Source: CAVQGZ01 sp964400785
Lineage (GTDB): Bacteria; Actinomycetota; Actinomycetes; Jiangellales; Jiangellaceae
Direction of reading: 5' to 3'
NCBI GenBank assembly: GCA_964400785.1
Contig: CAYNWB010000033.1
Span: 1-23,914 of the forward strand
Length of the DNA stretch: 23,914 bases
Numbering within the stretch: position 1 is the stretch's first letter; the number at the start of each line of letters is the position of its first letter. Shown piece by piece: positions 7,653 through 16,079 of the stretch. The position numbers were made by a program, and so were the translations under genes. A model generated the notes under the pieces. The model ran no database searches. It saw nothing but the letters and a program-made list of their open reading frames with translations, and was not told the DNA's origin.

Positions 7653-10037
7653 ATGTCCCGCCTTCCCGACGCCTCGTCCCTCACCCTCGAGCAGCAGGTG
7701 GCCCTGCTGTCCGGAGAGACCTTCTGGCGCACGCAGTCGCTGCCCGAGGCCGATGTGCCGTCGGCCGTGCTCAGCGACGGCCCGCACGGGTTGCGGTTCC
7801 AGGGGGCGGACGGCGACAACCTGGGCTCCGGGTCGAGCGAGCCCGCGACCTGCTTCCCACCCGCCGCGACCCTGGCGAGCACGTGGGACGAGGCTCTGGC
7901 AGCCGAGGTCGGTCGTGCCGTCGGCGTCGAAGCCCGGGCCCTCGGGGTGGACGTGGTGCTGGGCCCCGGGCTCAACATCAAGCGTCATCCGCTGTGCGGT
8001 CGCAACTTCGAGTACTTCTCCGAGGACCCGCGCCTGAGCGGGCGCCTGGCGGCGGCCGTGGTCGAGGGCATCCAGTCGGCGGGGGTGGGCGCCTGCCTCA
8101 AGCACTTCGCCGTCAACAACCAGGAGTCGCACCGGTTCGTCGTCGACGCCGTCGTCGACGAGCGCACGATGCGTGAGATCTACCTGGCCGGCTTCGAGCA
8201 CGCGATCACCACGAGCCGGCCCTGGACGGTGATGGCGGCCTACAACCTGGTCAACGGCCACCACGCCACCGCGCACCACCGCCTTCTCACGACGATCCTG
8301 CGCGACGAGTGGGGCTTCGACGGACTGGTCATGAGCGACTGGGGGGCGGTGAGCGACCGGGTTGCCGGTGTCGCAGCCGGCCTGGACCTCGAGATGCCCT
8401 CCAGCGCCGGCTTGTTCGACGCCGACGTGCTCGGCGCGGTGCGTGACGGCAGGCTCGCCGCCGAGGCGGTCACGACGAGTGCCCAACGCGTGCTCGACCT
8501 CGTCGCACGATCCCCGCGGTCCGAGCCGGCACCCCTGCCCGTCGACGAGCACGACGCGCTCGCGCGCAGAGTCGCCGCCGAGGCCACGGTGCTGCTGTCC
8601 AACGACGGCCTGCTGCCGCTGTCGGCCGAGGCATCGGTGGCACTGGTCGGAGCCTTCGCCGAGACGCCGCGCTACCAGGGCGCCGGCAGCTCGTTGGTGA
8701 CGCCGACCCGACTGACGCCGGCGCTGGACGCGCTGCGCAGCCGTGGGGTGCGGGTGACCTACGCGCGCGGGTACGACCCGGTGCACTCGGGGCGCGACCA
8801 GCGCCTGGTCGACGAGGCGGTCGAGGCCGCACGCACGGCCGACGTCGCGGTCGTGATGGTCGGGCTGCCGGCCGCCTTCGAGAGCGAAGGGTTCGACCGC
8901 AGCACCCTCGACTTGCCGGCGCAGCACAACGAGCTCGTCCGAGCCGTGTGCGCGGCAAACCCGCGCACGGTGGTCGCGCTGTCGAACGGGGCGCCGGTGC
9001 GCCTGCCGTGGCGCGACGAGCCTGCAGCGGTGCTCGAGAGCTACCTCGGCGGGCAGGCCGGCGGAGCTGCCCTGGTCGACGTGCTCTACGGCGACGTCGA
9101 GCCGGCGGGACGGCTGGCCGAGACGTTTCCGTCCACCCTCGACGACGTGGCAGCCGACCCGTGGTTCCCCGGGCACCCACACCAGGTCGAGTACCGCGAG
9201 GGCCTGTTCGTCGGATACCGGCACCACGTGAGCGCCGGCATCGAGCCGGCGTTCCCGTTCGGGCACGGCCTCGGCTACAGCCGCCTCGAGTGGACGGACG
9301 TGAGCATCGACCGAGCCAGCCTCACGCCGGGTGACGCGCTGACGGTCAGCGTGACGGTGACGAACACCGGCGGGCGCGCCGGTTCGGACGTCGTACAGGT
9401 CTACCTGCGCGACGAGTCGGGCGTGGTGCTGCGGCCGCTGCGCGAGCTGGCCGGGTTCGCGAAGGTACGGCTGCAGCCGGCCGAGCAGCGCACCGTGCAG
9501 GTGCACGTGCCGGCCCGGGCGTTCCAGTTCTACGACGTGCAGGCCGCCGACTGGCGAGCCCCGAACGGACGTGTCGTCGTCGAGGTCGCGCGTTCGAGCA
9601 CGGACGTCGTCGCGACGGCCGAGGTGACCCTCTCCGGCGGCGTCGACACCGCACCCGAGCCAGCGGGTGCCCAGCCCATCGCCCGCACCGACCAGCAGTT
9701 CGCTGCACGGCTGGGCCACCCGGTGCCCCAGCCGAGGCCGGTGCGCCCGTTCACCCGAAACTCGACGATCGGCGAGCTGGCCCAGACCCGGATCGGGGCG
9801 CTGCTCAAGGCGGTGCTGTGGCGGGCGGCGCCGGTGGACGACGCCACCCGCGACGACCCGACCGAGATGCTCATGCTCGAGCGGGGCCTCGACGAGCTGC
9901 CCCTTCGCAGCGCCGCCATCTTCTCGCGGGGCACGATCCGGTGGCCGCTCGTGGACGCCCTGCTCGCCGCGACGAACGGCCGGTACTCCGAGGCTGGACG
10001 TCGCGCCGTGGACATGCTGGTGCGTCGCCGAGACTGA
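7653..10037 (+). CDS. Glycoside hydrolase family 3 beta-glycosidase (beta-glucosidase-like)
   Basis: This 794-residue GH3 enzyme hydrolyses beta-linked sugars from the non-reducing end. SDGPHGLR (41-48), LGPGLNIKRHPLCGRNFEYF (103-122), KHFAVNNQESHR (150-161) and GLVMSDWGAV with the nucleophile Asp229 mark the TIM-barrel. EATVLLSNDGLLPL opens the second alpha/beta domain, and PFGHGLGYS leads to the fibronectin-III-like domain (about residues 545-660: ALTVSVTVTNTGGRAGSDVVQVY). A helical tail (MLMLERGLDELPLRSAAIFS) is known in some full-length GH3 enzymes. There is no signal peptide, so it should act in the cytoplasm on imported oligosaccharides. The exact sugar is uncertain. No transporter or regulator for sugars lies beside it. 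Its stop is 3 bases from that of the convergent PLD-like gene. Confidence 0.93.
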   Translation: MSRLPDASSLTLEQQVALLSGETFWRTQSLPEADVPSAVLSDGPHGLRFQGADGDNLGSGSSEPATCFPPAATLASTWDEALAAEVGRAVGVEARALGVDVVLGPGLNIKRHPLCGRNFEYFSEDPRLSGRLAAAVVEGIQSAGVGACLKHFAVNNQESHRFVVDAVVDERTMREIYLAGFEHAITTSRPWTVMAAYNLVNGHHATAHHRLLTTILRDEWGFDGLVMSDWGAVSDRVAGVAAGLDLEMPSSAGLFDADVLGAVRDGRLAAEAVTTSAQRVLDLVARSPRSEPAPLPVDEHDALARRVAAEATVLLSNDGLLPLSAEASVALVGAFAETPRYQGAGSSLVTPTRLTPALDALRSRGVRVTYARGYDPVHSGRDQRLVDEAVEAARTADVAVVMVGLPAAFESEGFDRSTLDLPAQHNELVRAVCAANPRTVVALSNGAPVRLPWRDEPAAVLESYLGGQAGGAALVDVLYGDVEPAGRLAETFPSTLDDVAADPWFPGHPHQVEYREGLFVGYRHHVSAGIEPAFPFGHGLGYSRLEWTDVSIDRASLTPGDALTVSVTVTNTGGRAGSDVVQVYLRDESGVVLRPLRELAGFAKVRLQPAEQRTVQVHVPARAFQFYDVQAADWRAPNGRVVVEVARSSTDVVATAEVTLSGGVDTAPEPAGAQPIARTDQQFAARLGHPVPQPRPVRPFTRNSTIGELAQTRIGALLKAVLWRAAPVDDATRDDPTEMLMLERGLDELPLRSAAIFSRGTIRWPLVDALLAATNGRYSEAGRRAVDMLVRRRD

Positions 10038-10040
10038 CGG

Positions 10041-11198
10041 CTATCCCGGCTCGAATCGGTCGCTGCCGTCGATCACGCGGACGATCTCGGCCTTGACGTG
10101 GCGGGCGATCTCGCGACAGGCGTCGGCGTCGACAGCGCGCCCGTCCACCTCGGCGTGCACCGAGCCGATCACGAAGATGTTCTCGTCGTTGTACTCGTTC
10201 GCCGGGGCCGTGTAGTTGAAGCTGCCGGCCACCACGACCTGCTCGTCGATGACCATCACCTTGTGGTGCACCTTGCGCAGGTCGGCGAGCGCACCGGCGC
10301 GGCGGGGGACGAACATCTCGATGTTGGGATGGCGCAGCCACCGCGGTGCCGCCCACTTCTGGTTCGCCTGGCCGGGATCGAGCACGCCCTTGATCGTGAC
10401 GCCCCCGCGGGCCAGGGCCAGCATGGCGTCGTCGATGCCGGACGAGCCGGCGAAGGTGAAGATGGCGAAGACGACCTCCGAGGCGCCCGTGAGCATCTGC
10501 TTCATGATCTCGAGCTCCGGGGTGTGGTCGGGTGCGAACAGCACCTTGACGGGCACACCGCCGAGGTCGTACACGTTCGGCACCTTGCCGTGCCGGCCGC
10601 GTCCGAAGGTGCCCGAGCGCAGCTGCGCCACCTCGTCCGCGTACTGCCGGCACACCGACGCGTTGTGGAAGACGACGACGTTGTTGAGGTTGGTGTGCGT
10701 GTCGGTCACGGTGAAGTTGGCCGATCCCGTCAGCAGTGCCGAGGTGGGGGAGGCCTTGCCGCGGTAGTCCCGAAGGATGAACTTCTGGTGGAAGATGGCC
10801 GGGTTGAAGTCGCCGCGCACCTGGATGTCCGAGCGCAGCAGCGCAGCGAGGATGCGGCGGTTCTCGGCGAGGGCGGTGGTGTCCTCGAGCCACGCGACGC
10901 GGTGCAGTGCCTGCTCTGGAGTCTCGCCGGCCTTCGGAGTCGGAGGGCGTGGGGGGCGACCGCGCAGGGGGGTGCGCAGGTAGTCCTGCTCGAGGAAGAG
11001 CTCGATGCTCACACCTCGCCACCGCGCGTCGGTCAGGGCCTCGGCGATCCTAGGGTTGTCGAGCTCTTGCACCGCGATGTCGAGCGACGTCGTCGCGCCC
11101 TCGATGAACGCGATGATCACCTGCTCCAGGTCGTCGGGGGCCCCCAGCTCGGTCGGGCCGAGGTAGACCTCGATCGTGCCGTCCGCAAAGGCAGTCAT
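10041..11198 (-). CDS. Phospholipase D-like protein with two HKD motifs
   Basis: This 385-residue protein has both HxKxxxxD halves of the PLD active site: H137/K139/D144 in HQKFILRD followed by LLTGSANFT, and H311/K313/D318 in HHKVMVID followed by VVAGSFNYT. Two active motifs in one chain fit a monomeric PLD-superfamily enzyme: phospholipase, cardiolipin-synthase-like or nuclease. There is no signal peptide and no membrane helix, unlike typical cardiolipin synthases. A proline-rich insert (RPPRPPTP, residues 81-88) lies in the first half. The ATG at 11198 is chosen because the fold starts there. It lacks a good Shine-Dalgarno sequence but sits one base after the TGA of an apparent LuxR-type remnant, which suggests it was once translated by coupling. 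The substrate is unknown. Confidence 0.85.
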   Translation of the reverse strand: MTAFADGTIEVYLGPTELGAPDDLEQVIIAFIEGATTSLDIAVQELDNPRIAEALTDARWRGVSIELFLEQDYLRTPLRGRPPRPPTPKAGETPEQALHRVAWLEDTTALAENRRILAALLRSDIQVRGDFNPAIFHQKFILRDYRGKASPTSALLTGSANFTVTDTHTNLNNVVVFHNASVCRQYADEVAQLRSGTFGRGRHGKVPNVYDLGGVPVKVLFAPDHTPELEIMKQMLTGASEVVFAIFTFAGSSGIDDAMLALARGGVTIKGVLDPGQANQKWAAPRWLRHPNIEMFVPRRAGALADLRKVHHKVMVIDEQVVVAGSFNYTAPANEYNDENIFVIGSVHAEVDGRAVDADACREIARHVKAEIVRVIDGSDRFEPG

Positions 11199-11199
11199 G

Positions 11200-11301
11200 T
11201 CAGCCGATACCCCATCTCGTTGCGGCAGCCACGGCTGCCGTCCGGTTCGGCGCACCGATCCTGCGGTACAGGTCGCCCAGCGCCACCGCGAGCTCGCGGA
11301 G
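11200..11301 (-). pseudogene. Remnant: C-terminal end of a LuxR-type helix-turn-helix regulator
   Basis: The minus strand reads 33 codons ending in TGA, including LGDLYRRIGAPNRTAAVAAA, which resembles the last helix and tail of LuxR/NarL DNA-binding domains (…IYRKLGVxNRTEAVxxA). An in-frame TGA lies about 50 bases upstream and there is no room for the rest of the domain, so only the tail survives. The TGA is one base from the ATG of the PLD-like gene. The match is short and made by eye. Confidence 0.5.
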
Positions 11302-11347
11302 ACTCCTGAGGGGCGGGTCCGTGCTCGTCCACCCTGGGCCCCAGGCC

Positions 11348-11493
11348 TGGGTGTGTCAAGCAGTGGCACGCCTGCGCCTGAGCTCGTCGGCATCGCCGGT
11401 CTGCTTCGAGGTCAACCCGTCCCCGGGGTTCTCCTACTACGAGCTGAGCACGGGCCAGCCGATCGCGGAGGCGATCGCCCGTCTGCTCGGGCC
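11348..11493 (+). pseudogene. Remnant: C-terminal end of a RimK-like ATP-grasp ligase
   Basis: In one plus-strand frame, bases 11399-11490 read VCFEVNPSPGFSYYE and then TGQPIAEAIARLLG, which I recall as the closing segment of RimK-type ATP-grasp proteins (the EVNPSPG metal/ATP loop). Just upstream the homologous reading hops frame: VCQAVARLRL in the same frame (11351-11380), then ELVGIAG in the next frame (11380-11400), where the family has a segment like LGLELAGIDL. About ten family residues appear deleted between ELVGI and VCFEV. The piece ends where the ABC permease gene ends (11494). It has no start and no N-terminal domain, so it is a decayed fragment. Confidence 0.6.
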
Positions 11494-12666
11494 TCAGTCG
11501 GCGAGCACGTCGCGCAGCCGCGCACGGCGACCCGTGCGCGCCAGCCCGCGGGCGTAGACGCGGGAGGCGAGCACCGCCAGCAGGGCTGCTGCCGCTGCCG
11601 TCAGCAGCATGCTCAGCACGAGCTGCCACACCGGGACGAGTCCGGACGCCCACCGCACCGGCATCACGAGGGGCGCGCTGAGGGGGAACAGGGACGCGGT
11701 CACCGACCCCCAGGAGCTCGGGTTCGCCACGGTCACGGTGACCGCGACCAGGTACGACCCGATGAGCAGGATGTTCACGGGCATCGTCGCGGTACCGACC
11801 TCGCTGACCTTCTCGACCAGGGTCGCCAGCGCGGCGAACACGAAGGCGTAGAGCAGCATGCCCAGCACGAACCACACCACGCCGATGGCGACGTCGGCAG
11901 TGGCCGAGGCGGGTACGGCGAGCACGTCGTTGGTCGAGAGCCCGACGACCGCGGGCACGGCGAGCGCGGAGATCTGCACGAGACCCAGCAGCCCGACGCC
12001 GAGCACGGTGCCGACGAGCAGCTGGGTCGGGCGCAGCACGGCCAGCAGCACCTCGGAGATACGCGTCGTCTTCTCCGTCGCCACCGCCGTCGCGATGCTG
12101 GTGCCGGTAAGGATGAGCGCCATGTACAGCACGATGCCGACCGCGAAGCCGACGCCGGCACGTTCCTCGTTCGCGACCCTGCCGACGGGCACCTGCTCCG
12201 GCGGGCTCGTGGCGGCGATCTGCGCGATCTGGGCCGGATCGAGTCCCGCCTGCTGCAGGGCATCGGTGGTGGCCTGCGCGAGCACGGCCTGGGAGACCAG
12301 GGCGGGGAACACCGGCGTGAGCGTGGAGTCGACGTACAACGTGCTGGCGCTCGGGTCGAGCGCAACGTTGGCCTCCCCGGTGCGGACGGCCTGCTCGGGG
12401 TCGTCCACGGCGAGGTAGGACACCTCGAAGTCGCCGAGCTCGGCCGCCGTGTCGAGCTGGGCGCGCACGACGTCGGACAGGTCGTCGACGTAGGCCAGCC
12501 GGTAGCTCACCGCCTGGTCGCCGAGCAGGCGCGGGACGATGATGATCGCCAGCCCGAGCAGCAGCAGCACGCCGGTCACGATGCGCCACGACCGGGACGA
12601 GAACCCGTCGCCCAGGGCCCGGCCGGCGACCAGCCGGGTGCCCGTCCACCAGCCCTGGTCGCTCAT
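11494..12666 (-). CDS. ABC-2 type transporter permease (NatB-like)
   Basis: This 390-residue membrane protein has one N-terminal helix (about residues 29-47, VTGVLLLLGLAIIIVPRLL), a long extracytoplasmic region (about 48-170) and then five further hydrophobic segments between about 172 and 375. The cytoplasmic loop SIATAVATEKTTRISEVLL is the typical ABC-2/NatB coupling helix (EKxxRxxE). The family exports sodium, drugs, lipids or peptides; the cargo cannot be told here. The ATG overlaps the ATPase stop as ATGA, so the two subunits are translationally coupled. The charged C-terminal tail (RTGRRARLRDV) is cytoplasmic. Its stop abuts the ATP-grasp remnant. Confidence 0.88.
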   Translation of the reverse strand: MSDQGWWTGTRLVAGRALGDGFSSRSWRIVTGVLLLLGLAIIIVPRLLGDQAVSYRLAYVDDLSDVVRAQLDTAAELGDFEVSYLAVDDPEQAVRTGEANVALDPSASTLYVDSTLTPVFPALVSQAVLAQATTDALQQAGLDPAQIAQIAATSPPEQVPVGRVANEERAGVGFAVGIVLYMALILTGTSIATAVATEKTTRISEVLLAVLRPTQLLVGTVLGVGLLGLVQISALAVPAVVGLSTNDVLAVPASATADVAIGVVWFVLGMLLYAFVFAALATLVEKVSEVGTATMPVNILLIGSYLVAVTVTVANPSSWGSVTASLFPLSAPLVMPVRWASGLVPVWQLVLSMLLTAAAAALLAVLASRVYARGLARTGRRARLRDVLAD

Positions 12667-13583
12667 GTCGCCGCCTCCCGCTCCCCGACGGTCGTGCCCG
12701 CGGCAGCGAGGAAGAGCTCGGACAGGGTCGGCAGGTCCAGGCCGAAGTCGGTTACCGGACCAGCGGCGCGGGCCGCGTCCAGCACGTCGAGGGGGTCGCA
12801 GCCGGGAGGGATCTCGAGGCGCACCTCATCGGCGTGCTCCTCGACAACCGTCACGGCCGGGAACCGCTCGAGCCAGGCACGCGGGAAGCCCGGCGCCAGC
12901 CCCAGCCGCAGGCGTCGCCGTCCGCTCGATGCCCGCAGCGCAGCGACCTGGCCGGCCAGCACGACTCGGCCCTGGTCGACCATCACGATCTGCTCGCACA
13001 GGTCTTGCACGAGGTCGAGCTGGTGGCTCGACACCAGCACCGTTCGGCCGGCCGCCACCCTGGCGATCAGGGTCTGCGACAGGTCGTCGACGGCCACCGG
13101 GTCGAGACCGCTGAACGGCTCGTCCAGCACGACGAGGTCGGGGTCGTGGACGAGGGCCGTGCCCAGCTGAAGCCGCTGTTGCATACCTCCGGACAGTCGT
13201 TCGGTGCGCTCGTCCCAGCGGTCGGCGAGGCCCAGCTCGTCGAGAAGCCTGCGTGCCCGGTCGACGGCGTCGCGCTTGCTCAGGCCGTGCAGGCGTGCCA
13301 CGTAGACCATCTGGTCGCCCGCGGTCATGGTCGGGTACAGGCCACGCTCCTGGGGCATGTACCCCCACCGCCGTCGATCGGCGAAGGTCACGGCGTGACC
13401 GTCGACTGTCACCGTGCCGGCATCGGGGCTGATCACACCGAGCAGCACCCGCATCAGCGTGGTCTTGCCGGCCCCGTTGGGCCCGAGCAGACCGGTGAGC
13501 ACACCGGGCTCCACCTGCATGTCGACGCCGTCCAACGCCCGGCGATCGCCGAAGGAGTGGCGCAGTCCCGTCGTCTGGAGCAT
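12663..13583 (-). CDS. ABC transporter ATP-binding protein (NatA-like)
   Basis: This 306-residue ATPase energises the permease encoded next to it. Walker A GPNGAGKT (34-41), Q-loop YMPQERGLYP (about 75-84), signature LSGGMQQR (130-137), Walker B VVLDEPFSGLDP (151-162) and H-loop His187 in SSHQLD are all intact. The C-terminal ~90 residues form the extra domain seen in NatA/DrrA-type exporters. The start is the ATG at 13583, where the fold begins; an upstream extension of the frame lacks conserved sequence, and TACTGT lies 7 bases before the ATG. The gene is divergent from gnd, with 50 bases between. The C-terminal LSELFLAAAG is usual for the family. Confidence 0.92.
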   Translation of the reverse strand: MLQTTGLRHSFGDRRALDGVDMQVEPGVLTGLLGPNGAGKTTLMRVLLGVISPDAGTVTVDGHAVTFADRRRWGYMPQERGLYPTMTAGDQMVYVARLHGLSKRDAVDRARRLLDELGLADRWDERTERLSGGMQQRLQLGTALVHDPDLVVLDEPFSGLDPVAVDDLSQTLIARVAAGRTVLVSSHQLDLVQDLCEQIVMVDQGRVVLAGQVAALRASSGRRRLRLGLAPGFPRAWLERFPAVTVVEEHADEVRLEIPPGCDPLDVLDAARAAGPVTDFGLDLPTLSELFLAAAGTTVGEREAAT

Positions 13584-13590
13584 CGTCTCG

Positions 13591-13596
13591 ACAGTA
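13591..13596 (-). promoter_or_regulatory. Putative -10 element for the ABC exporter operon
   Basis: On the minus strand TACTGT ends 7 bases before the ATG at 13583, and no Shine-Dalgarno sequence is seen. This again fits a leaderless transcript. It sits in the 50-base divergent region shared with gnd. Inferred from spacing only. Confidence 0.35.
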
Positions 13597-13633
13597 GCGC
13601 TGGACACGTCGCGGGCGACAAGGAGTACCGAGC

Positions 13634-14650
13634 ATGCAGATTGCCATCGTGGGGCTGGGTCGGATGGGCGCGAACATCGCGCGCCGGCTGGCATCGGACG
13701 GTCACGCCTGCGTGGTGCTCGACCCGGACGTGGCCGCGGTCGCTGCCCTGGCCGACGTCCCGGGCGTCACCGGCGTCGCCGACCTCACCGAGCTCGTGGC
13801 TGCGCTGGACCGCCCCCGGGCTGTCTGGGTGATGGTGCCGGCCGGAGTCGTGGGTGTCGTCGTGGACGACCTCGCGCCGATGCTGGACCCCGGAGACGTG
13901 ATCATCGACGGGGGCAACAGCCACTATCGGGACGCGATCGAGCGGTCCACCGCGCTCGCCGAACGCGGACTGCACTTCGTCGACGTCGGCACCAGCGGAG
14001 GCGTGCTCGGGCTGGAGCGTGGCTACTGCCTGATGATCGGCGGGGGCACAGACGCGGTTGCGCGCCTGGAGCCGGTGTTCGCCTCGCTCGCGCCCGGGGT
14101 CGACGCCGCGCCCCGCACCTCGAGCCGCACAGGTGACCCGAGCCCTGCCGAGCGCGGCTACCTGCACTGCGGTCCGAGCGGGGCTGGCCACTTCGTGAAG
14201 ATGGTGCACAACGGCATCGAGTACGGGCTCATGGCCGCCTACGCCGAGGGGCTGGCCGTGCTCGATCGTGCCGACGTCGGGTCGCTCGACCAGGCGCACG
14301 ACGCCGAGACCGCGCCGCTGCGCGACCCGGCGGCGTACCGGTACGACATCGACCTCGCTGCGGTCACCGAGGTGTGGCGACGCGGCAGCGTCGTGTCGTC
14401 CTGGCTGCTCGACCTGACCGCCGACGCGGTGCACCGTGACCCGCAGCTGGCAGGCTTCGACGGCAGGGTCTCCGACTCGGGCGAGGGACGCTGGACCCTG
14501 CAGGCGGCGATCGACGAGGGCGTTCCGACGCCAGTACTGGCGGCCGCCCTGCACGCGCGGTTCTCCTCGCAAGGGCAGGCCGAGCTGTCGAACAAGGTTC
14601 TCTCGGCGATGCGCATGCAGTTCGGGGGGCACGATGAGAAGCAGCCCTGA
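13634..14650 (+). CDS. gnd: 6-phosphogluconate dehydrogenase, short form (decarboxylating)
   Basis: The enzyme oxidises 6-phosphogluconate to ribulose 5-phosphate and CO2 in the oxidative pentose phosphate pathway. MQIAIVGLGRMGANIARRL is the Rossmann nucleotide loop (GLGRMG, 7-12), IDGGNSHYRD (91-100) and VGTSGGVLGLERGY line the substrate site, and GAGHFVKMVHNGIEYGLM carries the catalytic Lys189 and the His192-Asn193 pair. SNKVLSAMRMQFGGH is the family C-terminus. At 338 residues it is the short form, not the ~470-residue dimeric form; short forms are often NAD-linked, but cofactor choice is not settled by eye. AAGGAG at 13620-13625 is a strong ribosome site. It overlaps zwf by 17 bases, so both steps of the pathway are made together. 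Confidence 0.93.
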   Translation: MQIAIVGLGRMGANIARRLASDGHACVVLDPDVAAVAALADVPGVTGVADLTELVAALDRPRAVWVMVPAGVVGVVVDDLAPMLDPGDVIIDGGNSHYRDAIERSTALAERGLHFVDVGTSGGVLGLERGYCLMIGGGTDAVARLEPVFASLAPGVDAAPRTSSRTGDPSPAERGYLHCGPSGAGHFVKMVHNGIEYGLMAAYAEGLAVLDRADVGSLDQAHDAETAPLRDPAAYRYDIDLAAVTEVWRRGSVVSSWLLDLTADAVHRDPQLAGFDGRVSDSGEGRWTLQAAIDEGVPTPVLAAALHARFSSQGQAELSNKVLSAMRMQFGGHDEKQP

Positions 14651-16064
14651 GCCCACCGTGTCCGTCCGGGAGGCGGGTCGCTCGGACGCCCTGGTGCTGT
14701 TCGGGGCCACCGGCGACCTCGCTCGCAAGAAGCTGTTCTCGTCTCTGTACCGGCTCGAGTCACGTGGTCGCCTGGACCTGCCGGTGGTCGGGGTCGCCCG
14801 CTCGGACTGGGACGACGAGCGGTTTCGCGAGCACGTTCGCACCGCGGTGCGTGCCACGGTCGACGACCTGAGCCCGGACGTGCTCACCCGGCTGGCCGAC
14901 CGGTTGAGCCTCGTCGGGGGCGACTACGCGCAGGCCGACACGTTCACGCGGCTGCGCGAGCACCTGGACCGGCTGGGGGCTGAGCATCCCGCCATCTACC
15001 TCGCGATACCGCCGGGGCTGTTCCCGACCGTCACGCGCGGCCTGGCCGAGGTCGGGCTGCACCGGTGCGGGCGCATCGTGGTGGAGAAGCCCTTCGGACG
15101 TGACCTGGGCTCGGCGCGCGAGCTGAACGCCGTGCTACGCGAGTCCTTCGCCGAGCGCGACATCTTTCGCATCGACCACTACCTGGGCAAGGAGGCCGTC
15201 GAGGGCCTGCTGGTGTTCCGGTTCGCCAACACGCTGCTGGAGCCGGTGTGGAACCGCAACTACGTCGCCAGCGTGCAGGTCACCATGGCCGAGTCGTTCG
15301 GGGTGGAGGGTCGGGGCGGCTTCTACGACGGCGTCGGCGCCCTGCGCGACGTGCTGCAGAACCACCTGCTGCAGGTGATCGCCCTGCTGGCGATGGAGCC
15401 ACCGGTCACCCCGGACGCGGACGCGCTGCGCGACGAGAAGGTCAAGGTGTTCGCGGCGATGCGTCCGCTCGATGCGACCTCGATGGTGCGCGGACAGTAC
15501 GAGGGCTACCGGGACGAGCCCGGCGTCGCACCCGACTCGACGGTCGAGACGTACGTCGCGGCGCGCGTGCAGATCGACTCCTGGCGCTGGTCCGGTGTGC
15601 CGTTCTACGTCCGCACCGGCAAGGCGATGGCCGACACCGCGCTGGAGGCTCTCGTCGAGCTGAAGCCGCCGCCGCGGATGCTGTTCGCCGACGCGTCGCT
15701 GCCCGAGCCGCATGAGAACGTCATCCGGTTCAGGCTCGGTGCGAACGACGGTGTGACGATGACGGTGCAGGCCAAGCGTCCCGGCCAGCAGCTGCTCACC
15801 CATCCGGTCGACCTCTCGGTCGACTTCGAGTCGACCTTCGGCGACCGCAGCGAGCCCTACGAGCGGCTGCTCGACGACGCGCTGGACGGCAACGCCGGCA
15901 GGTTCGCCCGCGAGGACGGTGTGCTGCAGGCCTGGCGCGTCGTGCAACCGGCCCTCGACGACCCCGGACCGGTGCACACCTACCCGCGGGGCTCCTGGGG
16001 TCCGCCTGAGGCGGACGTGCTGCTGGGCCGCGACCACTGGCATCGACCCGTCACGCCGTCGTAG
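14634..16064 (+). CDS. zwf: Glucose-6-phosphate 1-dehydrogenase
   Basis: This enzyme catalyses the first oxidative step of the pentose phosphate pathway, glucose 6-phosphate to 6-phosphogluconolactone with NAD(P)H. GATGDLARKKLFSSLYRL (24-41) is the coenzyme loop, EKPFG (151-155) follows, and RIDHYLGKE (179-187) carries the substrate-binding Lys and catalytic His region. NRNYVASVQVTMAE, GRGGFYDGVGALRDVLQNH and PFYVRTGKAM are strongly conserved. The 476-residue length is normal. The ATG at 14634 is chosen (GGGGGG 4 bases upstream, coupling inside gnd); a GTG at 14658 is a possible later start. No opcA, pgl, tal or tkt lies nearby, although many actinobacteria keep zwf with these, so this may be a second, gnd-linked copy. 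It converges on the anti-sigma gene. Confidence 0.94.
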   Translation: MRSSPEPTVSVREAGRSDALVLFGATGDLARKKLFSSLYRLESRGRLDLPVVGVARSDWDDERFREHVRTAVRATVDDLSPDVLTRLADRLSLVGGDYAQADTFTRLREHLDRLGAEHPAIYLAIPPGLFPTVTRGLAEVGLHRCGRIVVEKPFGRDLGSARELNAVLRESFAERDIFRIDHYLGKEAVEGLLVFRFANTLLEPVWNRNYVASVQVTMAESFGVEGRGGFYDGVGALRDVLQNHLLQVIALLAMEPPVTPDADALRDEKVKVFAAMRPLDATSMVRGQYEGYRDEPGVAPDSTVETYVAARVQIDSWRWSGVPFYVRTGKAMADTALEALVELKPPPRMLFADASLPEPHENVIRFRLGANDGVTMTVQAKRPGQQLLTHPVDLSVDFESTFGDRSEPYERLLDDALDGNAGRFAREDGVLQAWRVVQPALDDPGPVHTYPRGSWGPPEADVLLGRDHWHRPVTPS

Positions 16065-16079
16065 GCACCATCTGGCCGG

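Noticed and set aside
7584..9719. A 711-codon minus-strand open frame opposite the GH3 gene
   Set aside because: GH3 motifs fill the plus strand without break, and the opposite frame has no recognisable domain or ribosome site.
11176..13170. A 664-codon plus-strand open frame over the ABC exporter
   Set aside because: It is antisense to the ABC permease and ATPase, whose motifs are complete on the other strand. Its translation is rich in His, Arg and Gly with no fold pattern, typical of shadow frames in high-GC DNA. Only the short ATP-grasp tail at 11348-11493, in a different frame, has real family signal.
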